Below are positions 46,645-59,036 of a DNA stretch of 64,000 nucleotides, piece after piece. The position numbers were made by a program, and so were the translations under genes. The stretch comes from Cytauxzoon felis (taxonomy: Eukaryota; Apicomplexa; Aconoidasida; Piroplasmida; Theileriidae). Position 1 is the first letter of the stretch; each line of letters begins with the position of its first letter. Location: positions 46,110-110,109 of the forward strand of contig JAIQCW010000155.1 of assembly GCA_020283715.1 (NCBI GenBank), written 5' to 3'. The notes beneath the pieces were generated by a model. The model saw only the letters and a list, made by a program, of their open reading frames with translations. It ran no database searches and had not been told where the DNA came from.

Positions 46645-47513
46645 TGAAGACGGTAAGGTAAAATTGCTAACTTAATAGTTACCGTTATAAAAAGAAACAG
46701 TAGAAAATATGTAAATATTAAGAATTGAAGCTACCTATTAAATAGAATATTAAAATGAAGATATTCTATTACCAATTTATCACAGATTCATCCCATTTTT
46801 ATAGGTGGAGTATATTGTATGGCACCACAAATACATACATGGACAAGCGCTGCATAATCAATTAAGATTAACATCGTACATGTAAATATAATATTATAAA
46901 GTACATTAAATTTTGCAGGACATAATTTGTCTTAGACTTGATATCTTATTGAAATTTCTTGTTTATGTGGTATCATCTATGATATATTTGCATAAATAGT
47001 TTTTTCATCAAAAATTTGTATGGCTCAATAAATGCTTTTATTAGATTAAAAAGTAATATTTTTGATAATATCGATTTAAAATTCTGTAAATAATAGTTTT
47101 TTGCAGAAATGTGATCATTAAAGCTGCGGCTATGCAAAGTCGCCTGTTAGCGTATTATATCGTATATTGTTAGATGTTTAATACATAATCTTAAAAGCAT
47201 TGTTTAGTACTGAATATTGTTATATGTACATTATACAGTCCATAGTATTGATAGGGATAGAAATTTGATGTGCTGAGGAATTGTTTAATGTTATACTATT
47301 CAACTACGGTTTGTCATGCCCTCTTAAAGTAAAGTAATTAAACCAAGTACTCTTACGCTTATAAAATATTATCATTCCTTAAACTCATGCCTTGGGATTC
47401 TCTTAAACATTATATTATTTATTACTTACTAGTATCTCATTTGGTGTTTTTCGCCCGAATATCTCAATTCTCTTTTTATTTTTATTCACTAATCTTGTAC
47501 TTATCCTGAAAAA
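46645..47513. other. Intergenic region
   Basis: About 870 AT-rich bases between the acylphosphatase start (minus) and the PRL phosphatase start (plus). No ORF, tRNA or repeat was supported. Presumed promoters for the divergent pair. Confidence 0.45.
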
Positions 47514-48032
47514 ATGGTGGCTGCCGTGATGTCTCATTGTGTGTTGAATAAGCCAACGAAGATAGAAACTCAGAAGCTTAAGATTTTGATATTAGATGCC
47601 CCAAATAATTCTAACCTGAAGCTTTACTTAAATGAGATGTTAGAATATGGAGTTTCATGTTTGGTGAGGACATGCGAAAGTAATTATAACGATGCTATGA
47701 TAACGGAGAACAACATAATGATTCGAGACTTAATCTTCAATGATGGCGATCCACCTCCGGATGACGTAATTACCGAGTGGCTAGACTTGATAAGGCAAGT
47801 TGTAGCTTCGAACAGTGCAATTGCTGTGCACTGTGTTGCTGGATTGGGAAGGGCGCCTGTTTTAGCATGTATAGCACTTGTTGAATATGGCATGCAACCT
47901 CTTGATGCTATTTGCTACGTAAGACAGCGAAGAAATGGTGCTATAAACAGAAAACAACTTGAATTCCTAAAAGTTTACAAGAAGAAACACTCTACGCATC
48001 GTAAATGTCTGCAAGTTTGTCATTTAATGTAA
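47514..48032 (+). CDS. PRL-type (PTP4A) protein tyrosine phosphatase with CaaX end
   Basis: Small dual-specificity-like phosphatase, 172 residues. Catalytic loop VHCVAGLGRAPVLA (HCxxGxxR) is intact, with general-acid loop PPPDDVI upstream and the PRL-like GAIN-type end RRNGAINRKQLEFL. The C-terminus ends CHLM after KKKHSTHRK, a prenylation box with a polybasic stretch, as in PRL proteins; Met at the last place favours farnesylation. Membrane association at the plasma membrane or endosomes is therefore expected. Start chosen at MVAAVMSHCV; a second Met at residue 6 is possible. Confidence 0.9.
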   Translation: MVAAVMSHCVLNKPTKIETQKLKILILDAPNNSNLKLYLNEMLEYGVSCLVRTCESNYNDAMITENNIMIRDLIFNDGDPPPDDVITEWLDLIRQVVASNSAIAVHCVAGLGRAPVLACIALVEYGMQPLDAICYVRQRRNGAINRKQLEFLKVYKKKHSTHRKCLQVCHLM

Positions 48033-48199
48033 TACAAACACGATTATACGTATTTGTTTTCCATCTTCAATTTATTTTTTTATACTTTTCATTAATTATA
48101 TTTCATATTCTCTTGTATTGTCTATTATGATTCTATTGGATCAATTTTTCCATTTATGTTATATATGAACGGTAGTCTATAATATGATTGTATAATACA

Positions 48200-48221
48200 G
48201 GTATCCATTACCGTGGATACC
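48200..48221 (+). repeat. Hairpin, 8-bp stem with 6-base loop
   Basis: GGTATCCA and TGGATACC separated by TTACCG, about 170 bases after the PRL phosphatase stop. Perfect stem. Could be an RNA processing or stability element; chance cannot be excluded in AT-rich sequence, but this stem is half G and C. Confidence 0.5.
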
Positions 48222-48915
48222 CTGGTATAATGTACTATTTCAAGTAACGTGATTACTACTGATGAATAATACTATAGTAGAATAATCACATGGTGAGAAA
48301 ATATGAAGGTAAACGTTATGTAAAAAGGTATATTACAATATATAGTAAATGGCAAAATTTTAATAAGTACCACATTTAAACACTATTTGAGCCTATTACT
48401 AAACATTTTAATTAATCAATAATGATACATGCACCTTATTTAATTCATATATATGCACAAATCAATATTTTGTAGGTTTACTAAAGAATTGTAATAATGG
48501 TTGAATAACAACTTATAGTTATTGAATCAATTTATTAGACATATTTAATTAATTAGTATGTATAATTAGTCTGAATCAGATAAAAATTATAGATGTTTAA
48601 TATTTTTTGCATCATTTCCATATGCGTGTTGTATCCGAAATTTATCAGATTGTATTAAAGTTTAATTCAAAAAATTAAATAACATGATAAAATAATTTTA
48701 ATATGTACTATAATATTCTTTGAAATAATATTATCTGGACATCAATTTGGCTAAGTTGTATAAATTAAACTGGCTAAATGATATAAAGACAAAATAATGC
48801 AGTAATTAATTATAAAAATTTTATACTTTATAAAAAATTAATTAATGTATAATACTTATTAATTTAATCCATTTATTTAATAAATATATAAGATAATTAG
48901 TATAGATCTACTTGA

Positions 48916-48937
48916 TCATGATATAGCCATATCATGA
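48916..48937 (+). repeat. Hairpin, 9-bp stem with 4-base loop
   Basis: TCATGATAT and ATATCATGA with loop AGCC. Perfect palindromic arms in an otherwise poor AT-rich region. No T-run on a consistent side, so a bacterial-type terminator is not implied. Function unknown. Confidence 0.5.
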
Positions 48938-49362
48938 ATAGTATTTGAAAAAAAATAAATAAGTATTATATTCAATATATAGAACCTAGTTTATTATTAT
49001 AAATTCAATAGATCTTGACTGATAAAATTATGTTATTGGATAGTCATAATCACATAATACTATGAAGTTGAGTATATTTACAGTGAATACTAGAATTAAT
49101 TGAAATAATTTTAAAAAGTACTTTAAAATAATCATATTAAGTCGGGAATAATTATTAGGATAAAGTGCACGAAAAATGATTGTGTAATTTGATGCATCTG
49201 CTATTTTATGATGTAAAGTTAGTGTTTGATGCGATTTTTATGATATATTGGGATGGTCATTCATGATTATAAAATTGTTAGTAGGTGTATGCATAGTATA
49301 AATTATTCGATAATTGGCTATTAAATTAAAACACTCATTAACTTTATAATAATATTAAAACG

Positions 49363-49401
49363 ACAATAGTACGATATAAATTTATCTTCTTGTACTATTG
49401 T
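49363..49401 (+). repeat. Hairpin, 10-bp stem with about 19-base loop
   Basis: ACAATAGTAC and GTACTATTGT flank an AT-rich loop, about 400 bases upstream of the ApiAP2 start. Perfect match; may mark a regulatory site or be chance. Confidence 0.45.
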
Positions 49402-49801
49402 ATAAATAATTACATGTATCTATTCCTGAATTTTCAATGTATATCTGATTAAAATTTAACCTGGTTTGAAACAACATTACAAATTGCGTATGCATTAATA
49501 GGCATATGAATGTATTTTATGATGTTTTATATATATTGTTGGATGTATTACTCTATTTTTTGTTGTAATGTACGCCAATAAGATATATTTTTAACTGTAT
49601 TGTTGTGTGATGATTACTATCGATTCTGAGAGAGAGTAAATGATGAAGTCTTCTGAATAACCTATTTATATCAATATATATGCATGTTTATAGGTTATAT
49701 GTTCATGAATTTTGTTCTTTTTAGTTCCTTGAAGATTTTAAGCATATATATTGTTGAGTAACTTGTTCTCTTGTAGTTCATAGTATCGTCGAATAAATAG
49801 A

Positions 49802-51734
49802 ATGGATTATTATGTAGGCAAACTTGATTTTAGGATGGGTATAGGTAATAGTGATATACCACCGTCATCATCTCACAAGAGACCTAGAATAATTCATAGA
49901 TTGAGTAAATATAATGGTGATTTATATGATCAGATCGTGAGCAAGTTGCCCCAAATTTCAGGAGTTTTATATGATAAAAGATTAAAAAGATGGAAAACCG
50001 TAATTCCAATAAACAAACGTGTAGTAGGTTACTTTAGTATCAGGAGGTATGGATTTAAAAAATCATGGCTAAAGGCCTTATATTTTAGCTATAGTTTTAT
50101 TATCGATTATTATATGAAAGGTATAAAAAATATCAACGATGACTCTAACTTTAAAATCCCTGGACGTATAGAATTAAATTCGAAATTTGGCCATATATAC
50201 GATACGAAGGTAGACGAAAATAAATTATTGGAACATCTATCGTCTCCACTTGGCCAATCCCTTAATTTATGCGGAGAGACGAATAAAAATCACATTTATA
50301 ACACCTCTATAGAGCTTAATGAGAGTGACTTGAGTTTAAATAATGGAATTCACACAAAAAAATGTGATCCGAATGCAGAACCAATTGGAGAGGTAGAATA
50401 TATTGTCAATAATGAAAGTAATATTTTGCCAACAAACGGAGATTCATTATCTTATTCAACACAATTTTATGTTCAACCTTTAATAAATAATAAAAAAAGA
50501 GATCTAATTACCGAAGCTAACACTGATATATTATCAAGAAGGGATGGAGACATTGATGGATCATTGTCGAGAGTTGAATCAAACGGCAATCTTTCGGGCG
50601 AGTTGGATATTTGGGATATGGAACTACGCGATCTAAATAATCATGAGAAGCAATATTTATATAATGGTGATGATAAATCCGCATCATCTGATGATGAGGA
50701 TACATGGTCATTTAGGAATAAACTATATTGCAAAAGGAAGCATAATGAAATTGACATAAATACATTATTCCCCATTGAATACGAAAAGGAGGCCCTCATG
50801 AAAATTGGGGATAATCAAGATTCAAGTACTGAAGATTTGCAAGACAGATATAGAAAGGTAGTTGAACTCATGAGTCTACATGATGAAAACGAGGATACTG
50901 TCGATGCTCTGCGCAATGACATTGAAAAAAACACTTCACCAACGCCCAGTAAATATGCTGCATTGGTCGCTGCGTCTAAAAATAGTGATATATCAGAATA
51001 TAACGAAGAAAATCAAGACCCAAAAGATATTGCCAACAGTCTTCGTCCATGGCACCAAAGTATGTTTCATATATTTATTTAAAAAAATAAACATTAATAA
51101 AAATTGATATATTCCATATGCCATAAGTACAACCTCTGGAGTAGTTATCTATTGAGATGTCCATACATATAGATGTGATATATTCCAAGGTATAATTTAC
51201 GTTTGATCCCCCTATGGTTCCCCTAATTTCCGAACGTTTATCTTCTGTATTGACTTCTATATTTCTTAAGCGTCAAAACGGATTTATGATTACAAATTAT
51301 AGATATATATATAATAAATTTCAGGTATATTTTGGATTCCAAGTATATCTAGATGGCGCACCTTATACTATGATGAATATTCTGTACGACATACAAAAAC
51401 ATTTACACCAGCTGTATTCGGTGGAGTCAGAGCTGCGTACTATGCTGCGATAGAGTTCCGGAATATGATTGATAACATGGAAGGTTTGACATCTTTGGCA
51501 CGTATTAGACGTCAATGGATAAAGACCGGCTTAGAACAAAATGGTCCAAAACTTTATAAAACTAAAAAAAAGGAACGTATAGTAGATGATTCTGTAGAAT
51601 GTTTTGTGGGTCGTGCGGGTAATGCAAAATCAGTAAAAAAGGTGACCAAAGAGAGGGAGGCGGTAGCATCAAATACGAATCAGATTGATTCATCTAGTTT
51701 ATATATTCCTATCCCAGAAAACTGGAAGGATTAA
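49802..51734 (+). CDS. ApiAP2 transcription factor with two AP2 domains
   Basis: Plant-like DNA-binding regulators that control stage-specific genes in apicomplexans. Exon 1 is 49802 to about 51059; a 265-nt intron leads to exon 2 (51325-51734), splice phase 1. About 555 residues. AP2 domain 1 near residues 55-100: ISGVLYDKRLKRWKTVI, VVGYFSIRRYGFKKSWLKAL. AP2 domain 2, across the intron: IFWIPSISRWRTLYYDEYSV, RHTKTFTPAVFGGVRAAYY and AAIEFRNMI. Between them is an acidic, Asn/Ser-rich linker with a SASSDDEDTW patch. C-terminus is short and basic. A small alternative exon (STTSG) between the two was considered but the direct splice keeps the frame. Long upstream region fits a regulated gene. Confidence 0.8.
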
Positions 51735-51786
51735 TTAGAAAGAGATAATAGATTGTAATTCATTTTAAATGTTTAAAACCTTCATA

Positions 51787-51997
51787 ATGTTTGAATTTTC
51801 ATCGAAAAAACTGGTGGAGATTTTACACAGGTAACCTAGCCATTTATACAAAGAATAAGATAAGCTACAGCACAAACTCCATAAATACTATATATGATTT
51901 AAATATGTACAAAAAACTTCTTGTTTTGTGTGATGATATATTAAAGAGCATCTTTTTATTAACACAAGAAAATATGAACAAATCAGTAGCAAATTAA
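51787..51997 (+). CDS. Short protein of about 59 residues, one intron
   Basis: ATG 51787 (MFEFSSKKLVEILH), then a GT..AG intron of about 30 nt and an exon ending KSVAN at 51997. Joined text includes YSTNSINTIYDLNMYKKLLV and LCDDILKSIFLLTQ, a helical protein of unknown family. It ends 19 bases before the convergent methyltransferase gene. Could be a real small subunit of a complex; short length keeps confidence low. Confidence 0.4.
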
Positions 51998-52016
51998 CAT
52001 AAGCAATGGTACAGTT

Positions 52017-53057
52017 TCATTTTGTGATTATAAGAGCCCAGTTATTGGCTTCGAATTTAATATGGTAATTGTTAATATCATGCTTAAAATGTTCAGCTAA
52101 ATTAATGACCTCATCCATGGTGAAAATATGGTAATATCGTCGATAGTTTGTTAATGTTTCGGTAGTTTCGTCGTCACAATACTTGCTTTGTAAGTGCCAT
52201 GGTACTAGAACATCAGTTGATTCGAATTTTCTATAGCCTATACTATTGAGTTTTTGCTCCATTGCCCTAAAAAGACAATAAATGTCAGGGAGTACTAAAA
52301 TGTACCAAACATATATTACGATTAGACCACCTTTTTTAGTACATCGAATTAATTCAGATATTGATTGTAATCTATAAGATATCAACATTAGTTAAATTTT
52401 TTGGTAACAATAATAAAAGTGGATATAAATGTAGGAAAGGATATTACTCTTAGTAGAATGGGAGTTCTTACATTCGTATACACTTTTAAGCATTCTTCTT
52501 AACACCATATATCATTTATGGAGTTTAAATTTACTATACGTACCGATCACTCAACTTAGATAAATGGTGTATAACAGCTATAGATAATGTAAGGTCGGCT
52601 ATGTTACTTTTGAATGGCAAATTGGTGCAATTGCAACGATATAGATCAGCATTCACCTTTAAAGCAGCGATCTCCAGTAGAGGTTGACAGACATCTGAAC
52701 CAATATATAGCAAATCGTCCCTAACAAAATATTTCCCATTACCACAACCAACATCTAATACTAATCCACCGGTATGAACTGAATTTATAAATTCCACGAC
52801 ACCCGGCCATGGATTATATCTGTAAGAAAATGAAAATGTACTATTTTATTTTATCATACGGGTAAATGGAGATAATAAAATAGTCATATAAATATTTAAA
52901 GGTTATATACTTGCCTCGTATGTGAAAAATGTGGTGCGATTTTATTATAGACATTATGTACATGTTCATATTCGAATGACTTTGCATCATCTGTCACTTC
53001 AATTGCCACATTCCTCTTGTCGCTCGGTGGCATATTTACATGTTTACGCCTTGGCAT
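52017..53057 (-). CDS. TRM9/ALKBH8-like tRNA wobble-uridine methyltransferase
   Basis: SAM-dependent methyltransferase forming mcm5U34 in tRNA. Three or more exons; start MPRRKHVNMPPSDK at 53057. Seen: YEHVHNVYNKIAPHFSHTR (family EYVHxVYExIAxHFSxTR), after a splice PWPGVVEFI, then LVLDVGCGNGKYF (motif I, SAM binding), IGSDVCQPLLEIA, RCNCTNLPF and DLTLSIAVIHHLS (motif IV region), and RCTKKGGLIVIYVW. Ends NNWALIITK. This N-terminal pattern is specific to TRM9 and ALKBH8. An upstream in-frame Met at 53078 would overlap the next gene's stop and is less likely. Confidence 0.9.
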
Positions 53058-53074
53058 TTTCTCAACAACGAAGA

Positions 53075-54666
53075 TCACTTGAAATCAATACCATTACCTT
53101 TTGGTTCACCGACTGGCAAAAACCAATCATAAGGACCGTCACCCTATAAAACAGTTTTCAATCATTATTCTTAATAATATTCAATGAAACAGTAACTATA
53201 TATAAAAGTGTTTCTACAATTTGGATTGAGTAGACAAAGATTTCCCAAAGAAAAATTGTTCCACAGTAATCCATGGCAGTCCCACTTTATTCAACCAAAC
53301 GAGCGTCTCACTTGCAATAATCATTATCTATCATATCAACTTACAAAAACTAGATTGAGATTTTTAAGTATACCCTTGTTGTAAGATACCGATCCTGGTG
53401 ATTTCCACTCAAGAAATTCAATTGTTGTTTTATTAATTGATGTTAACCTACATGTCACGTATATAACAGGTATACTTTTGTAGAAAATACCATAAATGAA
53501 ATAACATAAATGGACAGATGACACTAAAATTGGATAAAGAGTTACAATATCATTGAACTTACATTAAAATTATAACGATTAAAGTACCTATTAATAACAA
53601 ATAGAACAATTGGTTAAAAGTTGAATTGGGATCATAATAACATTTGAAAAACACCTTATAAATATTGTACAACATAAAGGCATTGGTTATGTTCGAATAC
53701 AACAGAGTTTGAAAAAAGAATTTATAATTATAAAATCCAATACAATTAGACACCTATAGAAATAAAAGTGATAAAATCATTAGTACGAAATGAAATATCT
53801 CAATATTAAGTAAATGTACATTTAATATGGCCAACAATTGTCAGAGTGAAGAATGTACACTAGGGTCCCAAAAGTAAAAAACACCAGAAAGGACAAAAAT
53901 AACTCCTAATACATGAAATCTAATAATACCTCTCCTAATGTAGTTCTTATATTTACTTTTACCTTAGCTTCATAGATACCAGAATAATTTTTACTTACCC
54001 ACGGGCAATAATGGTCCATCTTTAACACATTTCGCCCTAGTTGCCTATTTAAATGTATATGCTCCTTTAATTATAAAAAAAATACCTGCAATAATGAGCT
54101 CTATCTGGTTTAAAACATTGCTCATATTTACAGAACCTATATTCGCCTGGTAAAAAATGGCATATAATCTTTCATTCCACATACTTACCATTTTTTTTCC
54201 TTTCGTTACAATCGTAAATATTGTTTGCATTCGCCTTCCACTCCTCTATTAAATTGGTGATAAATGTAAAATTTTAATTATCAACCTGTTATATAGCCCG
54301 GCTCAGTTATACTGGTCATAACAAAGGACCAAATCAACATCAATACTAACAAGTGGACTGAATACGGAAGATTGTGTTTATACAAAAAATAATTAACTCA
54401 CAATAAATTATGTGCACTAGTCCCTGTTTTTGTGGTAATAAAATGCGATATTGGACATCAACGTCCAACTGAAAATATGGCATACATACAAACTAGGTTT
54501 GGAGTGAAATTAAGGCTTAAACCATTCAAATTACCTCGACATAAATTGTATATATTACAAAAAATACCAGGATGATGAACTGTGTGCGTAATACATTATT
54601 AATATCATACATTCAACTTACACATATGGGAAGTTGTCTAGTTATAGGTCTTGCAATACCACGCAT
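53075..54666 (-). CDS. DHHC palmitoyltransferase (DHYC variant)
   Basis: Protein S-acyltransferase with four membrane helices. Start MRGIARPITRQLPI at 54666; about nine exons with introns mostly near 35-60 nt. Exons give TM1 (FIILVFFVIYTIYV), TM2 (VLMLIWSFVMTSIT then EPGYITEEW), the zinc finger YRFCKYEQCFKPDRAHYCRQ and LGRNVLKMDHYCPW, then NCIGFYNYKFFFQTLLYS, TM3 and TM4 in the exons at 53559-53753 and 53336-53524, and a conserved TTIEFLEW (family TT.E). Active site is DHYC, known from some yeast enzymes. One usual zinc Cys pair is partly replaced (RQLGRNVL in place of C..C...CVL). The last exon GDGPYDWFLPVGEPKGNGID ends at 53075. Confidence 0.85.
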
Positions 54667-54827
54667 AGTGAGAGTAAATTTCCATATTTATAATATATCT
54701 AAAGTAACTAAACGTATTTATATTACACACTTTGTGAATAATCAAAATTAAATCAATAATCATTTAGATATTAATGTCGCTTCATGTGTATAAGTGGTGC
54801 TTCTTATGACTATAGTCAACCTTCTTC

Positions 54828-55672
54828 TTACGTTCTGGACAGAACATTTTTTTTATGGCGAAGAGAGCCGCAAAACTGACAACCATTTCCATCATCTTTG
54901 GTCAATTTTGAATTGTTTGGGCACGCAGAAGATAAGTGACCGGTCTTACGACAAGCAAAGCATGTGGCATACGGTAAATCACCCTAGAAAAATTATGAAT
55001 TTATGCTGATATCAACTATTCAGGATGTAAATTAAGACGAGTTCCAACAATCTAATTATAGAAAAATAAATAGCTACATACAATTATATAACTAGTCATT
55101 TTCCTACTTAGTTACTGCAGACAGCTCTTACAGTTTACTCGTGCAATCATAGTACAATACCGGCTAAGAAACATTTACAAGAATCAATAATAGTTTCTAT
55201 ATAACATACGTCATTTGGTTCCTTGCAGTCTTTAAGATAATGTTCAGTAGATCCACATAAGAAGCATAGAATTTTACTAATTTCTTCAGTACACTCTACG
55301 TACAAATGACCACGTTTACGACCTAAAATAGTCAATCATTAACTATATAATAGTAAATCTACTAAATGTACATTTAAAACAAACGACATTCGTATTTTTC
55401 TTAGCTTTTTGTTTTAGAATTTGTGGTAAAATTTTAGAACCTACAGGTATCTTTCCATCAAATGTTTTCTTAGTTCTACTAATTTTAGCTTTCAGCAAGT
55501 TAATACGCGTTTTTCCATTGACGTGTTCCGTCTCTAACTCCTCTACTCGGTCATCCAATATGTGTCTTATGTTGTCCTCGCTACATCGTCCAGAATAGGT
55601 ACGAGTAAAATTACTGGGAATGGATAAAGATGCATTTGATGTTGTAACTGGTTTTATTAACTCCGTAAGCAT
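54828..55672 (-). CDS. ZCCHC9-like zinc-knuckle protein
   Basis: ZCCHC9-type nucleolar or nuclear RNA-binding protein. Start MLTELIKPVTTSNASL at 55672. Three exons: 55343-55672, around 55147-55320 and 54828-54986. Zinc knuckles in order: CFKCGRKRGHLYVEC (split by an intron), CFLCGSTEHYLKDC, CFACRKTGHLSSAC and CQFCGSLRHKKNVL; the fourth lacks its last Cys. The order and spacing, including GSTEH and GSLRH, match ZCCHC9, as do the basic N-terminal helices (INLLKAKISRTKKTF). Binds RNA; function probably in rRNA or snoRNA metabolism. Confidence 0.75.
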
Positions 55673-56439
55673 TGTATGCTAATTAGTTAACATAAAATAG
55701 GTTCTAGACAAACTAATATAATGGAAGCACTATAGGACATTACCCAAGTACGTGGAATCAATCATTGAAACTAAATGGAAGGTTATGTGTGTGAAGGTGT
55801 TTAGAATAGAAGTTTGGTGTTTATGAAAGTTATTTACGAAAATCTGGGTGGAAGGTATGTGATACTTAATGCGTGACGTTATTTATAATGGAAGGATGGT
55901 GTAATACTTTGGGTTGAATGAAGTAAAGTAACATTACCTCCAGATACATATTTCAGAATTCTACGGATAATATAGCTAATGTATTTAGGTGTATGTTAGA
56001 AGATCACGTGATAATGCAATACAGTTCGTAGTATGATATAAGTAAAAGTGTGTAAACTATGTGTTAGCGTGTGAGTGTGTAACATTGTGGAAAATGGGAA
56101 AAACATATTACGACGATTTTATGCTCTGAAGAAGACTATTTTGATATTATTTTTATTGTTTTAGGCTTTTACTCATTGAATTCATATGTGTTTCTGCAGT
56201 CTTATTCCATTTTTATTAGATTTTATTCATACATTATAACCATTAAATTCTAGTCAGATATACAGGATATTATACGCCCATATTATAAAAAATAAAGGGA
56301 AACAAATAGAAGCGTTAGAATGGAAACGAACTATAGGTAGATATTGAGTGGACAACATTTGCAAACTCTCGATCAAGCTACCATCCACATAAAATATTTC
56401 ATACAATATCGTATTTAATAAACAATTTAATATTATCAG
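55673..56439. other. Intergenic region
   Basis: About 770 bases between two minus-strand genes. Rich in GTGTG-type and AT sequence. No ORF, tRNA or repeat could be supported. Confidence 0.4.
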
Positions 56440-57504
56440 TTATTTTTCCCCGATTTCGTTCATAAATTTGACGAGTATATCGTTAAGTGAATAATCATCG
56501 TGCTCAGTATCACGTTTGATATTGAGAGTATTAAATTGTTCTTCTAGATCGTTACCAACAAATTGTATAAATTGTCCATTAAAGTTTTCATCAAATTGCT
56601 GACTAAACCGTTGATCTATAAGTTGCCCATCGAACTGATTAGGTGATAATGTCTGCCATGCTACACAGTTTTGTAAATCGAAATCTGGAGCGTATTCTTC
56701 GGTAGGTACTTGTGCAAATGATGTGTATTCATTACCATATAAGGTTTTAAATGTAACATCATCATAACCGCACATAGCAGATAATGATGGTAATTCGTAC
56801 CATAATCCATTAGTTGTATCCTTCATAGTATCTCCTAATTCAGTTTCACTAAAGTGAGTTACCTGATCATCTTGATGTGTAGTTGGCAATCTATTAGAAT
56901 CAACAGATTTGTCATCCTGTTTTAGATCTTGTAGATTTTTAAATTGCGAAACATCCCTCATTTCACTTGGATTATGTACAAATGGACAAAAATATCTAGA
57001 ACACTTTGGATAAGCTGAGCATTGTTTTGTTTTATAAACTAATGGATGATATAATTCCTCTTCCTTTGAATGTGCAAAATTACAATTTTTACCACGTGTA
57101 CATCTACGATATAGTACCATTTTTCTGGACTTTTTCACAAACTGGATTTCAGGGCATAAGTGTGGACAATAATTAATCTCATATGGATTTCGTCTTTGCC
57201 ATGTCAAACAATGACTCTTTTCACATGAATCACTGTTTGGGCACTTATTTTGGTGATGTTTTGTACAGAATGATGTACGAAAAGTTGCTAACTCATCTTC
57301 TGTTAATACACTATGTTTACGTCCCTTATCAGCACCATCATTTTCCCAATCTTTATCAACCTTTGATTTATTGACCTTATATACACCACCCTTACGTCCA
57401 CCATTATCTGCCAGTAGCTTACTTTTACCTGTAGTAACAGCTTTATACGACATACCCGAATATCCTTGTGATACCTTCAAAGTTTCATCTGTATTTGGAG
57501 ACAT
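56440..57504 (-). CDS. CCCH zinc-finger RNA-binding protein, 354 residues
   Basis: Intronless. Start [15 protein letters not shown]. From about residue 80: [19 protein letters not shown], then [55 protein letters not shown] and RYFCPFVHN. This spacing matches the plant and protist CCCH tandem array (C-x7-8-C-x5-C-x3-H). Rest is Gln/Asn/Asp-rich low complexity, probably disordered. Such proteins regulate mRNA stability and translation; a role in stage conversion is known for relatives in Toxoplasma and Plasmodium, but the partner RNA is unknown here. Confidence 0.82.
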   Translation of the reverse strand: MSPNTDETLKVSQGYSGMSYKAVTTGKSKLLADNGGRKGGVYKVNKSKVDKDWENDGADKGRKHSVLTEDELATFRTSFCTKHHQNKCPNSDSCEKSHCLTWQRRNPYEINYCPHLCPEIQFVKKSRKMVLYRRCTRGKNCNFAHSKEEELYHPLVYKTKQCSAYPKCSRYFCPFVHNPSEMRDVSQFKNLQDLKQDDKSVDSNRLPTTHQDDQVTHFSETELGDTMKDTTNGLWYELPSLSAMCGYDDVTFKTLYGNEYTSFAQVPTEEYAPDFDLQNCVAWQTLSPNQFDGQLIDQRFSQQFDENFNGQFIQFVGNDLEEQFNTLNIKRDTEHDDYSLNDILVKFMNEIGEK

Positions 57505-58674
57505 ATTTCATAAAACTTGCGATAATATTACAACATCCATATCAAATATTGTATCATATTGCGATCTTAAACTTTTTTAAAAAACTATAAATACTATATC
57601 TAATTCTATTTCTTTATTATACACCTCTTTTCCACTACAAGATCATAACCCCAAACAAAACTTCTACCACACAACCGGACAATACAACAATTGCAAATAC
57701 TGATATTTTACATACGTCTATTTGTATCACACACTACAATTATTTTTATCAAACTTTGTCGAGTGATCATTGGCTCCTTGATAACGTACCAACTCACCCA
57801 GAGCTTTCCACAAGGCCTATCCACTACACGTAGAAATTTTTAAAATTAACACAGATTCACCCTCATTTAGATGAATATCTTATAAATTCATGAATAAAAC
57901 AAATTTTTATAGGATTATAAAATGAATGGCTAAAAAGTATTCACGAATCTATGCTAAATTTATCTTATAGCTTCACCATATATACTAATACACATTAAAT
58001 GAATGCATACCCACTACCAATATTTCTTAAATCCAACATCAAACCACAGTTATATATGTAGGGAACACTAGACCGTTACCATAAACTTGTCCATAGAAAA
58101 TGTTTGACATAACCTAGACTGTAGGTGGATCCAGACATGTGCAACGTAGGCTATTGTCAAAAGCAGGGTCAAAACAACACTACTAGAATCAAGTAAATTG
58201 ACTAAGATAATAATGGAGAGAAATCAAGTTTTGTAAGAAAGAGTGGAACGCTATATTAGTAACAATTTTTTTACTGTATAAGTATGCATACGCATAAACA
58301 GGAAAAAGCTTTATACATCTAGTAAATCTCATACAAATAAAAACTAAGAGAATAAGGAACTTATAGTAAGAATTGTTCCCAAACATCAGGATAATTATCG
58401 TAAATCATGATTTGTTTAGCTACTTATATGTTGTGTATGTGTTTACACAGAAATTTTCAAGGTGTATTCTACAGAAGGATTTCAACTATCTATAAAATCT
58501 GTAAATATAAAGTAAATCAAATGGCCCCTTAATATGTGGGATCAATAATAATTAATCATCCCACAAACCTCAACGTGTTGATTGTGACCTGTTGGGGAAA
58601 TAATTAGTTTGGTAAATTTCATAATTTTATCACTTAACTTAAGATTTATTATATTTTAAATTATTTTTACAATA
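57505..58674. other. Intergenic region
   Basis: About 1170 bases, AT-rich, between the CCCH gene start (minus) and the small plus-strand gene. Only short ORFs without support. Presumed promoter and leader region for both. Confidence 0.45.
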
Positions 58675-59036
58675 ATGATAAACAAAAGTTTATTGAAATT
58701 GTCTATATCAAGGATATCTACTGGCAATGCACTACTTAGTATTAATGGAATCGCATGTAGAAATAGATTTTTAAGGGATAGTAAGCGTAATTTCGGATCT
58801 TACATTGAGGAGTATTATACAACAAATCATGCATCTACCGGTTTCTCATCACCTTTGAGAAAACAATTCGCCTTATTAGTCTTTGTAATACAGGTTTGTT
58901 TATTATTCATTTACACTTGTAATATTTATAGACTACATTAACCTTTGGATTCTTATTCCATACAAATTACTATTTTACTGGCAAGGCATTGCCCAAGCCG
59001 GATGGACAAACACAATTATGTTCTGACTCCAGATGA
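58675..59036 (+). CDS. Small membrane protein, about 90 residues, probably organellar
   Basis: Exon 1 58675-58893, intron 58894-58985, exon 2 58986-59036. Starts MINKSLLKLSISRISTGNAL, a basic Ser-rich segment fitting a mitochondrial presequence, with GIACRNRFLRDSKRNFGSY following. One hydrophobic helix (FALLVFVIQ) at the splice. Ends CSDSR. No recognised family; possibly a subunit of a respiratory complex. The start could be downstream, and the intron may extend differently. Confidence 0.4.

Larger units (their letters stand above)
48033..49801. other. Long AT-rich gene-free region with hairpins
   Basis: 1769 bases, the largest gap in the window, upstream of the ApiAP2 gene. No ORF over 60 residues. 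It has several perfect short inverted repeats, described as separate features. It probably holds the 3' end of the PRL transcript, the ApiAP2 promoter and a long leader; a noncoding RNA cannot be excluded. Confidence 0.5.

Noticed and set aside
51128..51141. A mini-exon reading STTSG before the second AP2 domain
   Set aside because: Its phase does not fit the next exon; direct splice 51059 to 51325 keeps the AP2 frame.
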